Position numbers and translations under genes: made by a program. A model generated the notes under the pieces. That model was not told the DNA's origin. It saw only the letters and a list, made by a program, of their open reading frames with translations, and made no database searches. Positions 49,500 to 62,357 of a stretch of DNA of 64,000 nucleotides are shown here, one piece after another. The stretch comes from Tyto alba (lineage: Eukaryota; Chordata; Aves; Strigiformes; Tytonidae). Position 1 is the first letter of the stretch; each line of letters begins with the position of its first letter. Where the stretch lies: contig NW_024881316.1 of assembly GCF_018691265.1 (NCBI RefSeq), positions 22,917,819 through 22,981,818 of the forward strand, read 5' to 3'.

Positions 49500-49543
49500 C
49501 TTCAATAAATCACACGGTGGCTGGGCATTTCCATGAAGTCTTT
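49500..49543 (-). other. Exon-like segment on -, 44 bp (candidate only)
   Basis: A long pyrimidine tract ends in CCTTCCTCATTAAAG (acceptor), and the donor is TTGAAG/GTAAGT, a full vertebrate consensus. One frame is open (two bases, then RLHGNAQPPCDLLK); the other two have stops. The next candidate upstream on - is 54493-54751, but its end phase would put a stop in this segment, so a joint coding chain is not supported. It could be a non-coding or pseudo-exon. Confidence 0.2.
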
Positions 49544-52500
49544 CTTTAATGAGGAAGGTGAAAAGTAAAAGTTGAATGTAAAATACTGGACCTGTGAACC
49601 CATGAGAACATCTCAAAGGACAGGGACATGTAATTCTCTGTGAAGTATATCCATTAATTTAACAGTAGATGAAAAAAGGATGTGGCTGATGGGAAAGGTG
49701 TCATACTGAAGCAAGATCACGAAAGAGAGACATCAAAACCCAACAGACCACATGCAGCACACACATTCCCACACACATGATTTTCATTAGGCTGTGCTGG
49801 TTCATTGTAAACCCAGTAAGAAGGGCACTCCAACTCTGCAAAGTATTGCTTAAAATACCACTTACTGCAGCTAACACTGTAAAGAAGTAGAGGTTAGCAC
49901 GGATAATTTTACGACCCTTCAGATGCTGGGAACCCCAAGTTATGCACCACGGAATGGCCCTCCAAGCAGGGCACAGCATCCTATGCAGATCCCATCCATG
50001 TAAAGGTTACCCGGTATTTCTGCCTTCTGACCTCTGGTAAGGTATTCCTAAAAGAAAATATTTCCGTTTATCGTTTTCAATGTCAAACAAAAAAGATGTT
50101 CGGGTGAGAATTTGTTGCTGCTGTTTTGGATAACAGCAAGGACCCACAGGTGGTGATATCAGTGGGACTGAGTGGCAGGTGCCCACAGGCTGCTTCATTA
50201 CAATCATCCAGCTAAGATTATCCTGCGGCCAGAGGATGTGCACAGCACAACACAGACCTGAAGGTCATGTTGTATACACAGCACAGTGCAGGCCTGTGCC
50301 TGTTCAGGGTAATTGCTTTGCAGGTCACTAACACCTCCAAGTACAGTGGTCTTCTGGTCAGGATCTCTTCATATCTATACCTACATACCTATTTTGCATC
50401 TGCGTATGAAAAGCTCTTTTTGTGCTCCAAAGTGAGCCGATGCATTGTATTCAGAGCTGCACACATTAAAAATCTGTACATGTCTATTGCAAACACTCCT
50501 TTGTACAAGTCACTGTGTCCACCAAGCTGGAATTGCGCAGGAAGTCAGATAGGTTTATAATTACGTGATTTATACCTCCAAACACTTTTAAAAGGCTGTG
50601 TGAGTGCATTTTTGAAAGCGTACTTTTTGTGCCTGCAGCTCAAAATCTGGTTATACTTGTATCTGAATTTGTTTTGTTTTGTCACACAATGTTACTTGAT
50701 ATTATATGAATAAATAATCCATGAGCTAGAAAACACTCCAGAATCAAAGAAACAGAGTCAGTTGCATTATTAAAGAGAGATTAAAATAATTTAACATGAA
50801 AGGCAGTTTAGAGACAATACAGCCTGTCTCATTTACTGATGTGCACAGAAGCTTATACATCATTCATCTCTGCTACCACCTGACAGCTGCTCAGCATCTA
50901 ATGGGAAATGTGATGGTGGTCACAGCCCAGTTCATAGTGGACAGGTGTCGGCATCACAAAAATCATCATCACAACTGGCACTAATTGGCACCTTTGTTGA
51001 CAGTCTCAACAGAGAGGCCAGTGATTGAATCAGCTTGGAGGCTGCCTTGCAAGGTCCGCTGGCATGGGACACTGGGCTCGGCTTCTCCTTCATTTAGTTT
51101 TGCACATATTTCAGAGGAACACAGTGAGGTCCTGGCACTGTTTATTTGCCTGTAAATTCTATGAGTGTGCCCACTGCTGTAGCATGGCTCTGGAATTGAT
51201 GCCTCCATACAGAGGGTTAGACACATCTTGGGGACACTAAAGCCTACTCACTGACACTGGCAACAGAAGAGCCTGTGGACTTAGGCTGGGAGTGGAAGAA
51301 GACCAAAGGGGATGAAATCAAAGGCTAATGTAAAGGAGGAGACACACATGACCTACATTGGGCTCTGGTCTCATCCAAGCTTTTCTCAATTCTAGTTTAT
51401 TTTAGATGCAATTGTGATTCTGTGGACTTCTAGTAGCCACTTCATTCCTTCGTAACTCAGTTTATTCTTTTGTATGAAGGTCATAATATTTGTCGCACTC
51501 TCTGACAAAATATGAGGCTTTGCTAACTAACCAAAACATTAAAGTATTTAAACACCTCTGAGGGAAGTCAATAGACACATTAAAACTCAGGCTTCAAATG
51601 TACAGGAACTTCAGTTTCTTAATAAACCTGTTAAATGAGATGTAGGCAATGACTATTGAATGTATCTATTTTGCATTTACCCATCTTTCTGTTCACTCTA
51701 TTGAATATTAAATACAGTTTCTTCTGCCACTCAGCCTGCCTTGTCCAAATCATCAATTAAAACTAATTTTCCTTTGGTGTACAGAAAACTATGCTGTTGT
51801 GCATTAATTATCACATTTACTTTCATTTGTTTTAGCACTATGAAGAAATGTAATATGGGTCAATAATGTGACTGTAGGATTTGAGAATGTTTTTATGGTA
51901 ATAAAAAGAAGTAAAAAATGGGTGATAAGTTTCATTGCAATTAGCAGCAGTAACTGAAGTATAGAGAGGTCATTAGAGCTCATTAGTACCTTTTTCCAAA
52001 GTAAAGAAGGAAAGGCAGGAAGGCAAGAAACAAGGAAGGACAAAAAGAAAATGAAGTATAGAACAAGAAAAAGTAGGGAGGTTGCGAAAAATTAAAGAAT
52101 AGTTTAGTTTCATGTGTATGGAAAAAAATGTTGAATTTGTTGCACATGGCTTTTTCAGTATATAGATAAAAGTAAGAAAACCAAACTGGAAAACTGACAC
52201 ACAAAGTCAGGTAAAATATATCATAAAAGACTGAAAAAAATATGCAAAAATCCTGAGGTTTATCTGTTTCCATCATTGTATCTGAGGCCTACCTTCATTA
52301 GAAACAATAAGGGTATAAGATAACACAAGCACTTATAGAGGCTCAAAACACCACTGAGTCAGATTCTGATCTCTTCCCATTGATTTTTCACTGCTGTATT
52401 ACAACTGATTTCAAGGAAATGTCTTCTCATTTACATGCATTTACATAAATTCAGGATCAAGACACCCACTTTTGCTTTCTCCAGTGTTAATAATGAGCAG

Positions 52501-52563
52501 TGGCTGCTGTAGTGTGCTCCTAAAGACACTCTGGAAAAAGGATATGTCATCGTTAGCCTAATG

Positions 52564-52664
52564 AGGGGAAAGAGGGAGAGAGATTGCTAAATGTTTTCTC
52601 TCTAGCCCAATTAAAGGAGAGAGAGCAAGACAAAGAGAGGGGGGAGGAGTGCTAGAGGGAGAGC
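52564..52664. repeat. GA-rich (GAGA) block with internal inverted repeat
   Basis: Two purine clusters (GGGGAAAGAGGGAGAGAGAT and the GGAGAGAGAGC to GGGGGGAGGAG stretch) surround a short TTTTCTCTCTAG segment that is complementary to the first cluster. Such DNA can act as a GAGA-factor or nucleosome-free element, but no function is shown. Confidence 0.65.
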
Positions 52665-53025
52665 TGTGTATGTGACAGATTTCTTCTTGCCTTTAGCTAC
52701 AAGAGCATTCTCATTAGGTAGAACTGAAAAAGACAAGAGGACGTGGGAATACAAAGGATAAATCCTTTGACTGAAATCAGACTGTGGCAGCATGGACCAT
52801 CAGTCTGAGCCGCACATTAACTTCCAAAAATAGCTTGCTTGTGAAGGAAAGAATATTATAACAAGTACTCTATTGTCATTACTGTTCTTAAGACAAATTA
52901 TCCATGCAAATATGGAGGCAAGGCTCGTCTGCCTGGTGAGAACCTCGACCATCCACAGTCACCTTTCAGGACTGCTCTAGAGGGAGAGAACTGCTTGTGT
53001 ATGAAGGACTTCACCTGTTTGGACA

Positions 53026-53400
53026 TTGCTAAGCTCACTGACAAGAGCCAACTCACTGTTTATACACCAAGCAGAACTTGATCCCATTAAGTTTTGTGCC
53101 AGCAGCATCAGGCCTGCCAGAAAGGGTGTCTACGTCTCAAACCACATGCTAGATCCCAAACTCATACTGTCCCATGGGCTGGTCCTGGGCTCTGTGGGGA
53201 AGGGTGGTAGCTTGCCTGGCCCAGACCTATGCCAGGTACCATGCCAAAAATTTAATGCTACAGATGATCACAAGCCAGCACCCAGGACTACATGCCAGGC
53301 CAGTTTAGTTTTTTTCATGACTCAGAAGTCTCTGGGGTTGAGTGTGCTGTTTAGGACTCCAGGTGCTATGCAGGGAGTCGAGGCTCCTCATCTAAGCTAA
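53026..53400 (+). other. Open frame of 124 codons, unassigned
   Basis: One of the longest frames in the window. It starts at TTG, not ATG, so it has no standard start. The composition is balanced (more C, G and P than translated AT-rich DNA) and it ends in LSSA-like APHLS before TAA. I see no domain, signal peptide, membrane segment or convincing flanking splice sites. A decayed repeat or chance frame is as likely as a coding relic. Confidence 0.12.
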
Positions 53401-54492
53401 AAACTGTGGTCTGAAGTTTTGCTTGTACATCGCTGAAGCCAAGGAGACTGTTTTATTTCCAAGCACAGAAAAGAGCATTGCAACCAGTTGTACAGCATGA
53501 CAATGTACACACATTATCTCATATGATAGAAGAGTACCTGCTCCTTTAGGCTGCAACAGAGATATAAATGGGCTTGCCAGAAAGATTTCTTTGCACCCAC
53601 ACCTCTGCTGTTGATTCCACATGCAGCTCACGGCACATTTCTGCCATGCTGTGACCACATATTAAAGCTATTCCCAGCCCATGGGCCTCAGTCTTCATGC
53701 TGCTGACTGACTGGAGGTGACCCATGGTGCATAGTCAGGTACACAGTGTCTACAACAGGACAAACAAATGAGCAGGCAGATGATGGGTGAGAATCAAACA
53801 AATATTCCTTGTGTCCAGACCCTGAAATTTAACAAGACTGCATGGCTACATGAAAATGCAAATTTTTTCCCATAGGTTATAGAGACCTATGACCAAAGGT
53901 AACTAGGAAGGTGGGAGTTCCCTTGTCATTATGTCAGCCACCAGCCACTGACAAGATTCCAGGATTATAGCCCACACTGTTCTCATTACCTGCACAATGG
54001 CCTGAGATCAGAAGAAATTAACGTGCATCCTTATTTATAAATAATGCCCAGACACTGAACTGAGCGATAAAAATCAGGCTTGATGTGCCTGGTGTAATCC
54101 AGCCCCCAAATGTTGAATTCCTGTTACTTATTTTAAATCTCTCCATATTTCCTTGCCTTTTGACTAAAATGTAGCAGCTTTGTGAGCTAAGCTATAGCTG
54201 CCCTTTTACCATTTCAAGTGTCAGATGCTTTACCTAGGGAAAATGATTTTGTAAAGATTTGCTGTGCTCTGCTAGTCTTACATATTGCAGTTTCTTCCAA
54301 TAACTAAAGAGAAGATGAGAAAGTTCCCAAGAAAGACTTGCATTACCAGTCTCTTGCTGTAATTATTTTTTAATCTGTGACTCCTGAGTCCCAGTCCTGG
54401 GATATCTTTTGACTTGTTCCATCATCAAGTCACGACTGGAATAGAATTCTTTTTCCCTGAAAGGAGACCTATTTTCCTTATTCACCACTTAC

Positions 54493-54751
54493 CTGAGCAC
54501 AGACAACAGAGGGGCACTATTGGGTCTGGCTCCTGGTTGTCCACCAGGAGTCACGGGATGGTTTCCCAAGCCTTCTAGTAAAGAATGAAAGGCAGGAATG
54601 GCTCCATGAACTCTTCTGTCAGCACAACAAAAGATGGTGGGAAAAGCAGTTTGTGTTGCTTTGAGGAGAAGGGTAAGTCTGGCAGGAAGACTGGCAGTAG
54701 CCCAGACTAGCGCAAGAAAGACCAACTCAGCCTTGCTTGTACAAAAGCAAA
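54493..54751 (-). other. Exon-like segment on -, 259 bp, fully open (best exon candidate)
   Basis: An acceptor with a good pyrimidine tract (CTTTCCCTCACCTCCTGTTAG) and an optimal donor (GCTCAG/GTAAGT) bracket 259 bases. One frame stays open for all 85 codons: two bases, then CFCTSKAELVFLALVWATAS, later FPTIFCCADRRVHGAI, ending APLLSVL plus two bases. The in-frame stop TAA comes only inside the donor, so the open frame and the predicted exon end coincide. The length is normal for an internal exon. I do not recognise the peptide; it shows no clear domain, and a hydrophobic stretch near residues 10-30 is the only feature. It could be a coding exon, a lncRNA exon or a chance pseudo-exon. Confidence 0.32.
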
Positions 54752-57700
54752 CTAACAGGAGGTGAGGGAAAGCTGTGATTAGGGTCCAGATGCTTCAATA
54801 TCCTTACAATATTTTTAGATTATTCCAAATTTCTTCCTGAGTATTTATATATTATAAATAGTCTAACTAACAATGACAAAGTCATAAGATTTCCATTCTG
54901 AACTTGGAAAGCTTTTGTCTCTCAGAGGACTTTTCACATTAGATTCCTTTATCCTATTTTATGGTTTGTTTCTTAAGAAATACTAAACTCCCCAGTAAAA
55001 AGCTGCCCAACTCACATTTGTAAAACACAAGGTTTCTCTATTTTTTAATTAAAAATTCTGGCCCACTAAACTCAGACATTCTAGCAGTGCACTCTGTGCT
55101 GGGTACTAGCAAAATGAATAAATACATGACTCAGTACTTTCAGCTTCTCTGTCCTGAACTGCAAATATCACAAGATCTGAATAGAAATGTTATCCCTGAT
55201 GTTTGAGAACAAGATACTAAATTCAGTTTGATTTAGTGATAAAGCCTGACACTTTGGGAAATATAATGGCTAGCTAATGAAATTGTATCATATTTGTTTA
55301 CAAATGCCATCTTCTAAAATATCATACTTAAAAATAAATTAATCACTTATTGTTTCTGTTGAGAGTTTAGCACAGTGGTAACATTTAATGGACAAATATA
55401 AGTTCAGTTAACTCCAGCTCACGTACAAGGGGTTGAAAATCCATCACATAACTGGATACGTCTGAAGTTTATAAATGGTAGGTCTTTGTGCCCCAGACTG
55501 GAAATAGGGGCCTTACATTACCCAGCAACAGTCTAAAGTGATGTAAGGAGGAAGAAGATGAGTACAGTCAATGTTAGTATAATGCAGATACTACTCAGAC
55601 ATTTTCAGTCACTTCCCCTTTCCTATTGTATCTCAATCACTGCAAAGTCTGCCTCACATTAAGGAGGCTGAAGTTATTAACTTCAACACATGGCAATTTA
55701 AATTTTATATAAAAATACTGTGTTAAATAAGAGAGTTATCTGCAAAAGCTACCAGTAAAAATTCAATTTCAATCAGCAAGAGCAACATAAAAGGTCAATC
55801 TAGTCTGAATTGTCAGTCAGCACTTCAGCAACATTCCAATTATTTTCATCATTTAGAATGACCCTAGCAGTATTTTGAAATTATATTTAAAACTGTAGTG
55901 GTTATTAATCAGGGAGCTATGGCAAGCCAGCATCATGATCAGCAGAAGGGTGGAGACAGATACTATATCATTTTGATCTTACTGAATAAACGGCTTTTAA
56001 GTACAAAACTTGTTGCAACTGTATCTCTTCATCAATTGGGTGTCCAGAATAATAAGAAGAATATCTTGTGGTACTTTAGAGCGCTTTTACTACATGTCAC
56101 AAGAAGAAAAATGAAATCAAATTGCGCTTACCTCCCCTTAAACTGTATGACTTTCATTCATATAGATTTAATCTTCATTAATTCTTAATTTCTTAGCTGT
56201 GAGGATGTACAGTAGGACCTGCAGTAGCCCTGACTGTAGCAGACCAGAGCTGGAATGAGTTGTTAAAACTTATTTAGGGATGACTTTTCCTTACAGGAAA
56301 TAAAAAGCACTGGTTTTTTTTCTTTAATTTATGAAACTCCATGGCTACAATTTTTATTTGTAACTTTTATTCACATTTTCATTATGAAAAAGCAGTACTA
56401 TTAAAATTTTATTGATAATATTACTTAAATACTTGCATTTTTAAGACAAAAAGCAACAACTATTTTTTGCTTTTGAGCAATTTTGAGACTCTTGTATTCA
56501 TGTGCTTCATCAGGCCTCTTCTTTTCCAGTGTTGCTAAGTCATGTCCTGAGAATCATCACTTGGGTATTATTAAAAGAGATGTAATTTTGCTTCATAGTA
56601 TTTCTTATTCTAAGCAAAATAAATGGCTAATGGTAGCATCAGTGGTTTCTTTACTCCTTTAAAGTTCTATTTGCCATGGATCAGCAAAATTTTATTACAA
56701 TGCTCAGTAAAATCTAACCAAATTTACTTTTATTATCTTAGAAAAAAGAAGGTCAGTAAGGCTATTTTTTCAAGTAACGCCCATATTTTTTGGTGATCTT
56801 AAACATTAAACTAAACAATTTATTTTTATGTATTAAAAATTGGACCTGCCAAGCACTGGATTTACATAATCCTGCTTCTGATTAAAGCATCTCATTTAGA
56901 GAAGCTAAAAGTGCCAAAAACTGCAGACAATAAAGTGTTATCTGAGGAGTATTTTATTTCTCTGAAACACAGTTCAGACAAACCTGCTCCATGTAATTAT
57001 CTACACAAAGAGCTGTTGGATTTGCTTTTGGTTAAAAAGTCAGCAAAATCTTTAAAGCTTTTCTCTGTATAAAAACCACTTGGATGCCAACAGTACACAC
57101 TGAATAAACCCCTCCAAATATCTCCTAGAAGATCCATAATTCAGTTAGATTCTGAAGAATGAGGAAGAGTGCTGCATGTAGCATTTTCTTGGCTATTACA
57201 GTACTAGCCTAAAAAGCCTGTCATGCTTGGTATCAGTCAAATAAGACTGAAGCAATCCAACTTGTTAATTTTATTTGATTCCAGCCACCTCCTCTAGATA
57301 AGAAAAGCAATGAAGGCTGCAAGTCTGGGTGAACGTTGAACCCACTGCTATGCTGAAGCAATCACCCTTCGCTCTGGTGCCGAGAAGGAATCAACCAGAA
57401 TTTCCCTGTGACTATCAGAAAGACACTTTACCCAGCCATCATCAAGCATTCCTTTTGTGAAGTAAAGATAGTTACTCTCAGTTTTGCCAGAAGCAAGGGA
57501 ACTAAGGAAAGATCTTTCCATATCTGCTCTTTTAGATACCTCCTTATGAATCTGCTACCAGCCACTGACAGAGCTTCACCTTTGGACTGAACTCAGTGTG
57601 ATTGGTCTTATGGGTCACTCACACCCTTTGCTTTGAACCAGTAAATCTTCTGCTCTTCCTATTTCCATGATGCTTTTACCAGATACTATTGACCTATTTT

Positions 57701-60700
57701 ATATAGACACAAAACCCAGAAATATTCTTGCCAGATGGTTACCTGGCATCTTTATTAATTACTAGTTGGGTGTGTACTTCAATTATCGTGACAGGAGGTG
57801 TACAGGTGTCAAAGAGACTTTAAAAAATTCTCTAAAATATTACAGACAGAAAAATATCTTTCACTTCAGTTGCAGCATATTCTGTCAAAGCACAGACTTT
57901 GGTAAAATTTGATCTGAACAACAACCTGTTCATGCTTCGGGAGTTTCCACTGAAACAGTACAACATTCTAATTGAAAAGGAATGCGGGTTTTTGTGACAA
58001 TCTCTGATTTCCCAATGATTTTCAATAAGACTTGACTCTTCCTTGTATGGAACAGCGTGCAACTGAATGACAAGAAAATATAGTGTGCCTAAAGATGATA
58101 CTTAAACAGCAAAGCAAAAAACAATCCAGTCAATGTTAACAACACAACAAACAGATGAAAGGGGGATATTTAGGGCTATGACAACCAATTTAACCATGTG
58201 TCTGGACAGATAATATAACACGTAGGAGAGAATGAAGTTATTTACTGGCTGAAGCTCCTGTATGGTACAAAGTTATAACTCTCCTCTTGTACCCTGACAT
58301 GTTCATTTAATGGTATTTCATCAGCTGAAAACAAGTGGATGAAGAAAGAAGTGTCTTATAAGCACCTGTGAGAAGCTTGGGATTTAAACTATAAAAAGGG
58401 GATTATACATGTTTTGTTTTTAATTAAAGCTCATTTAGTAAATGTACAACTATGCCACAGCAGGTAAAAGGTGCCTTCTTTCTATAACTTTTTTCACAGT
58501 TGTGTCAAACTCCATTTACTTGAATATTCAAGAGCCATTCAACACAATAAGCACAGACTGAGAAGAAAATATGCAAAGCAAAAATGTAACTTTTCAGACA
58601 TGATAGATTTACAAAGTACAATCCACTTGGCCTTGAAATATTGCCGCGGTTTCTTACACTCATTACAGAGATGATTTCATCCTCCTTTTATATCTGGGTG
58701 ATCTTTATATACTGCCTTACTAAGTGAAATAGGTATGAGACAACGCTGAAATTCAGTCCCTCAGACAGATACTTTATGTCTAAATTTAAGGATGCACTTT
58801 GAAATTTTTATATGAAGTTTTATATTTTAAAAGTGTATGTAATTTCTACACTTCTATTTTTTCCCCATATGAAAACACTGAAATTGATTTTAAAATGTGT
58901 TGCATTTAGAATGAGAATTAACTTTACTAAGTCTTAACTCAGTAGGTTGTCTAATACCCTCTAGAAAATAAACTGGAAATTACTACTGACACAGTTGAAG
59001 TAGATGTAAGAAAAAACATATTTAAAACATTCAACCCATAATAACATTCAAGTACTAATGTATTAGAGTAGTCACAAACATAAGATATTCATGTGCTATA
59101 TTGAGGACTCTGAAAAGCAGTTTTAAATAAGTAGTTATAAACACTTAGTTGGTTAAGGAATTCTAACAATGAGAGACTGCATGAATGATAAACAACAAAG
59201 CAGAAAGCAAATTATTTGCTTCATCCCCAAAGCCAACATACAGTCTTTCAGCATCAGAAACTCTATGAAATTGGAGTATATGGGTACACACTTTTGAAAT
59301 ATCATCTTTTCATCCAAGTAAACAAACATCTTGCACACTTCAACAATGAATTGAAGAGTTTCCTTTTACCCCTGGGATGCAAAATGAGAGTGAAAATAAG
59401 CACTGCATTCATGCTTTGTGGTTCAGAAGCGAGCAATTCTCTGCCTTGTTTTCTCTGAAGAGCATACAGGAGCTTGCCTGTGTAGTCCGTGGAATGAAAT
59501 CCAGAATTCGTCTATAGTTAACATATTTCAGAAAGCATAACAATTCCACATGTTCTGCCTCATTTCTGCTGCTGGAGTAGCTGGCAAAATATACTATCAC
59601 TGTTCTATTGGGGAAGGGAAAAATCTTGGGTAGAATAACAAACATTATTATAACACTAGCAGTCAAGATATGGTACTATTTGAAATGTATGGTTTAAGTA
59701 AACAAATAGCTGTGTACTTTTACGTACATCTGACATACTGGAAATTTTGGAAAGCAAGACTGACAAGTCAACCAGAATAAACAAACAGTACAAGCTTTCT
59801 CTTCCAAACCTGGAAATGTCCGATACTTCTTGAGTGAAAATGCAGGCTATAATATATTCTTATATAATAGTTGAGCTTTCTGCTAATAGTACAAATTGCT
59901 GTGCTGCTTCTGTACTACCAACCATCCACCAGAGCTGAGGCTTCAGGTGGTAAGAGCCCTGCCACGTAGGCAATTGTCTTTGAATCAGAACCTAGGATCA
60001 TATACCATCTACAATCCCTCATACCTTAACTGGTTTACAGCACACTGGTCTCTAGTTTTATGCAGGAAAATGTAATTTGGGAGAAAAAAACCCTAGCACC
60101 TGCGTGGCTATGGGATTCCACACCCATTCATAAGAAGTGGTAATCTCCTTCCACTTTCAGTGAAATGCAGAAGAGGGGGGTTCTGTTGGTACACTGCACT
60201 ACACAGGTAATCTGAGATAGTTTATGTCTTTGATACTTCTGCTTCTCACATTAGGAAGGTATGTATCATTTTTCTCTTTACTGCTCCCCAAACAAATACA
60301 ATAAGAAATTATTATTATTCTGCATTTCAGTGCTTTTCATTTTTCACCTCTCTTTTTTACCTGAATCCGTTTTTGTTTTAAAAAACCAAGGGTTTTTTTG
60401 GTTTTTTTTTTTTTTTTTTTTTTTTTTAATCCAGAAATGTACTGAGCTATCTAAAAAGTTGTTTCCAAAGTGCCTTCTGTAAAGAGTTCGAATTTACAAC
60501 CACCGAGATGCATCCTCAGCCATATGTAACAGGCCAATGCTGACACTGAAATGTCAGGATAATGAGAGAGGCGCATAGCACTCCATACAGTTAACACAGA
60601 GTCCTAGAGCCATTTCCTCATCTGGCAAGATTCTCTAAATGTGGTGGTCTGAATTCATATTGGATGTAAACTATTTTACACTGTATGCTTAGCAGAATTT

Positions 60701-62278
60701 AAATGTGACATGGCATTAATAAAGCATGAAGGAAAAATGATAATGCCAAAAGTCTTCCACAACGTATCTGTGCTGGGCAGCCATTCTTCTCTATTAAGGA
60801 TCAATTTTAGAAATACCCATACTGTTTTCTTGGCTCATTTTTTCCCCCACTGCTCATAAGATTTTTTTAGTGTACTGAGTGGGACTGAGTCTTAGGCTAT
60901 CAGATAGGCCTGTACATTGAGCTATCTTGATGAATCAGAAAGGAATAGGCAGACATTTCAACACATAGTGAAGTGGTGAATTATTTCCTTCTTTGTGAGT
61001 ATATTTCATGAACCTTCTTCCATGAATAGAAGCTTGCATGTTACTTTTACAATGCTGGTAGAAGAAGAGAGATTTGTTTGTGTCAGATTTTACACTTTGT
61101 CCTCTTTTTAAACATCATTAAAATAAAAACAGTTTAAAATCTCATGACTTCAACCACTTTTTAGACCCATGAAGGACAGGGTGCTATTTGTTTCAGTTGA
61201 AGGGCTTTTTGTAATTGCCAGCAAAACTATAAAAATCTTGAATGATAAAGCACTTTTTCTGAAAGCTGTTTTGAAAAAAAGCACATTTCCAAGGGCATAT
61301 GTACAAAAACAGTACAAGTATGTGCTTGTTAAACTCCAATAAAAGCATGCACGGTGTGGCAGTCTGTCCCTGGCTGTGCCACCCGTGCAGCTCTGGGGCT
61401 GCAGCATGCGATCAGCAGCAGCACACTACCTCGTCACCCCAAAAGCACAGCAGGCAGTTGATTGCTCCCCACAGATCATCCTCAATCTTCCTTTGCTCTG
61501 AAACAGACGCTCTTTACCACCACGCTGTACCTGTTAGCAGCTGTATCTGCCCATCATTAGCCCACTCTGCACATCTCGAGTAGATCACCCACACTTGCAA
61601 GAACCTCTGGTCATCCACTGGGACAGGTTAAGGAGGAGATGAAGAGGAGACAGGAGGCTCTGCTTCCTTTCTCTTCAACTCTCTACCTGGGTAACATAGG
61701 CTGGAGTGTCATTTGCCTTCTCTTAGACATGAATCAAATGGCTTGTAAATAGGACACCCTCATCAGCCGCCTTGCAGATGATGCCTGAGATAAGCAATGA
61801 GCCAAATGTCTCCAAAATACAACCCCTGCCCCCGCCCAGAAGTTTAGATCAGCACAGGTCATGCATGAAATTTCTTGCAAATAATATGCCTCCCCTTTCA
61901 GATCCGTATGACTCCCCCAGCTCAGTGTTTGGCCTGGCTGTATTTGAACAAGCCTTGGATGAAAGAGCTTTCTGACAGCACAATGTCATACGAACTGAAT
62001 CTGTTTTGCAAACGTGATGCAACTACAATTTTCAGAGCTATTCTCTTTCAAAGGTTATTTTTAAATACTGCTTTTTTCCCTGTTTGATCTTTCCTACTTT
62101 TAAAAGGCCACACAGGAAGATTTGTTGGCAATTTACTGTATAGATAGTATGGGAGTGCTAAAAAAGATTTCACTTGCCACCTGGATGGACAATCATTCAT
62201 AAATCCTGGTCACAGGTGTGTGATGCCTGATCCCACACCAAGGCAGCATTTCATTTCAGTCTGTTTCTGCCATTTCAG
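54752..62278. other. Unique AT-rich non-coding stretch
   Basis: No gene or interspersed repeat is recognised. Around 56460-57120 the sequence is dense in short AT-core motifs and free of repeats, a texture seen in conserved non-coding DNA, but conservation cannot be judged from one sequence. A run of 26 T lies at 60402-60427. A more GC-rich segment lies at about 61350-61680 without CpG enrichment. Confidence 0.5.
60402..60427 (-). repeat. Poly(T) run, 26 nt
   Basis: The longest homopolymer in the window, preceded by a GGTTTTTTTGG interruption. There is no recognisable retroposed body attached. Confidence 0.92.
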
Positions 62279-62357
62279 CTGATGCAAACCCTGCTTTTGT
62301 ACTGGATCTCAAAGATTAAATGATGCTTTCTGCATCATGTTTCAGAGAGAAGGAAAG
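62279..62357 (+). other. Exon-like segment, 79 bp, non-coding in all frames (candidate only)
   Basis: A strong acceptor (TTTCAGTCTGTTTCTGCCATTTCAG) precedes the segment and a GGAAAG/GTGAGT donor follows. All three forward frames contain a stop, so if real it would be an untranslated or lncRNA exon. A second acceptor-like TTTCAG lies inside it. Confidence 0.18.

Larger units (their letters stand above)
49544..54492. other. Unique non-coding stretch
   Basis: No gene or repeat family is recognised. It is less AT-rich than most of the window at about 49900-51250 and 52880-53750. The GA-rich block at 52564-52664 and the open frame at 53026-53400 are listed separately. Some segments may be very old LINE or SINE remains beyond recognition by eye. 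Confidence 0.45.

Noticed and set aside
60480..60530. tRNA gene suggested by GTTCGAATTT
   Set aside because: The T-loop-like string is not flanked by a matching stem, and no anticodon or acceptor stem or A box is found upstream.
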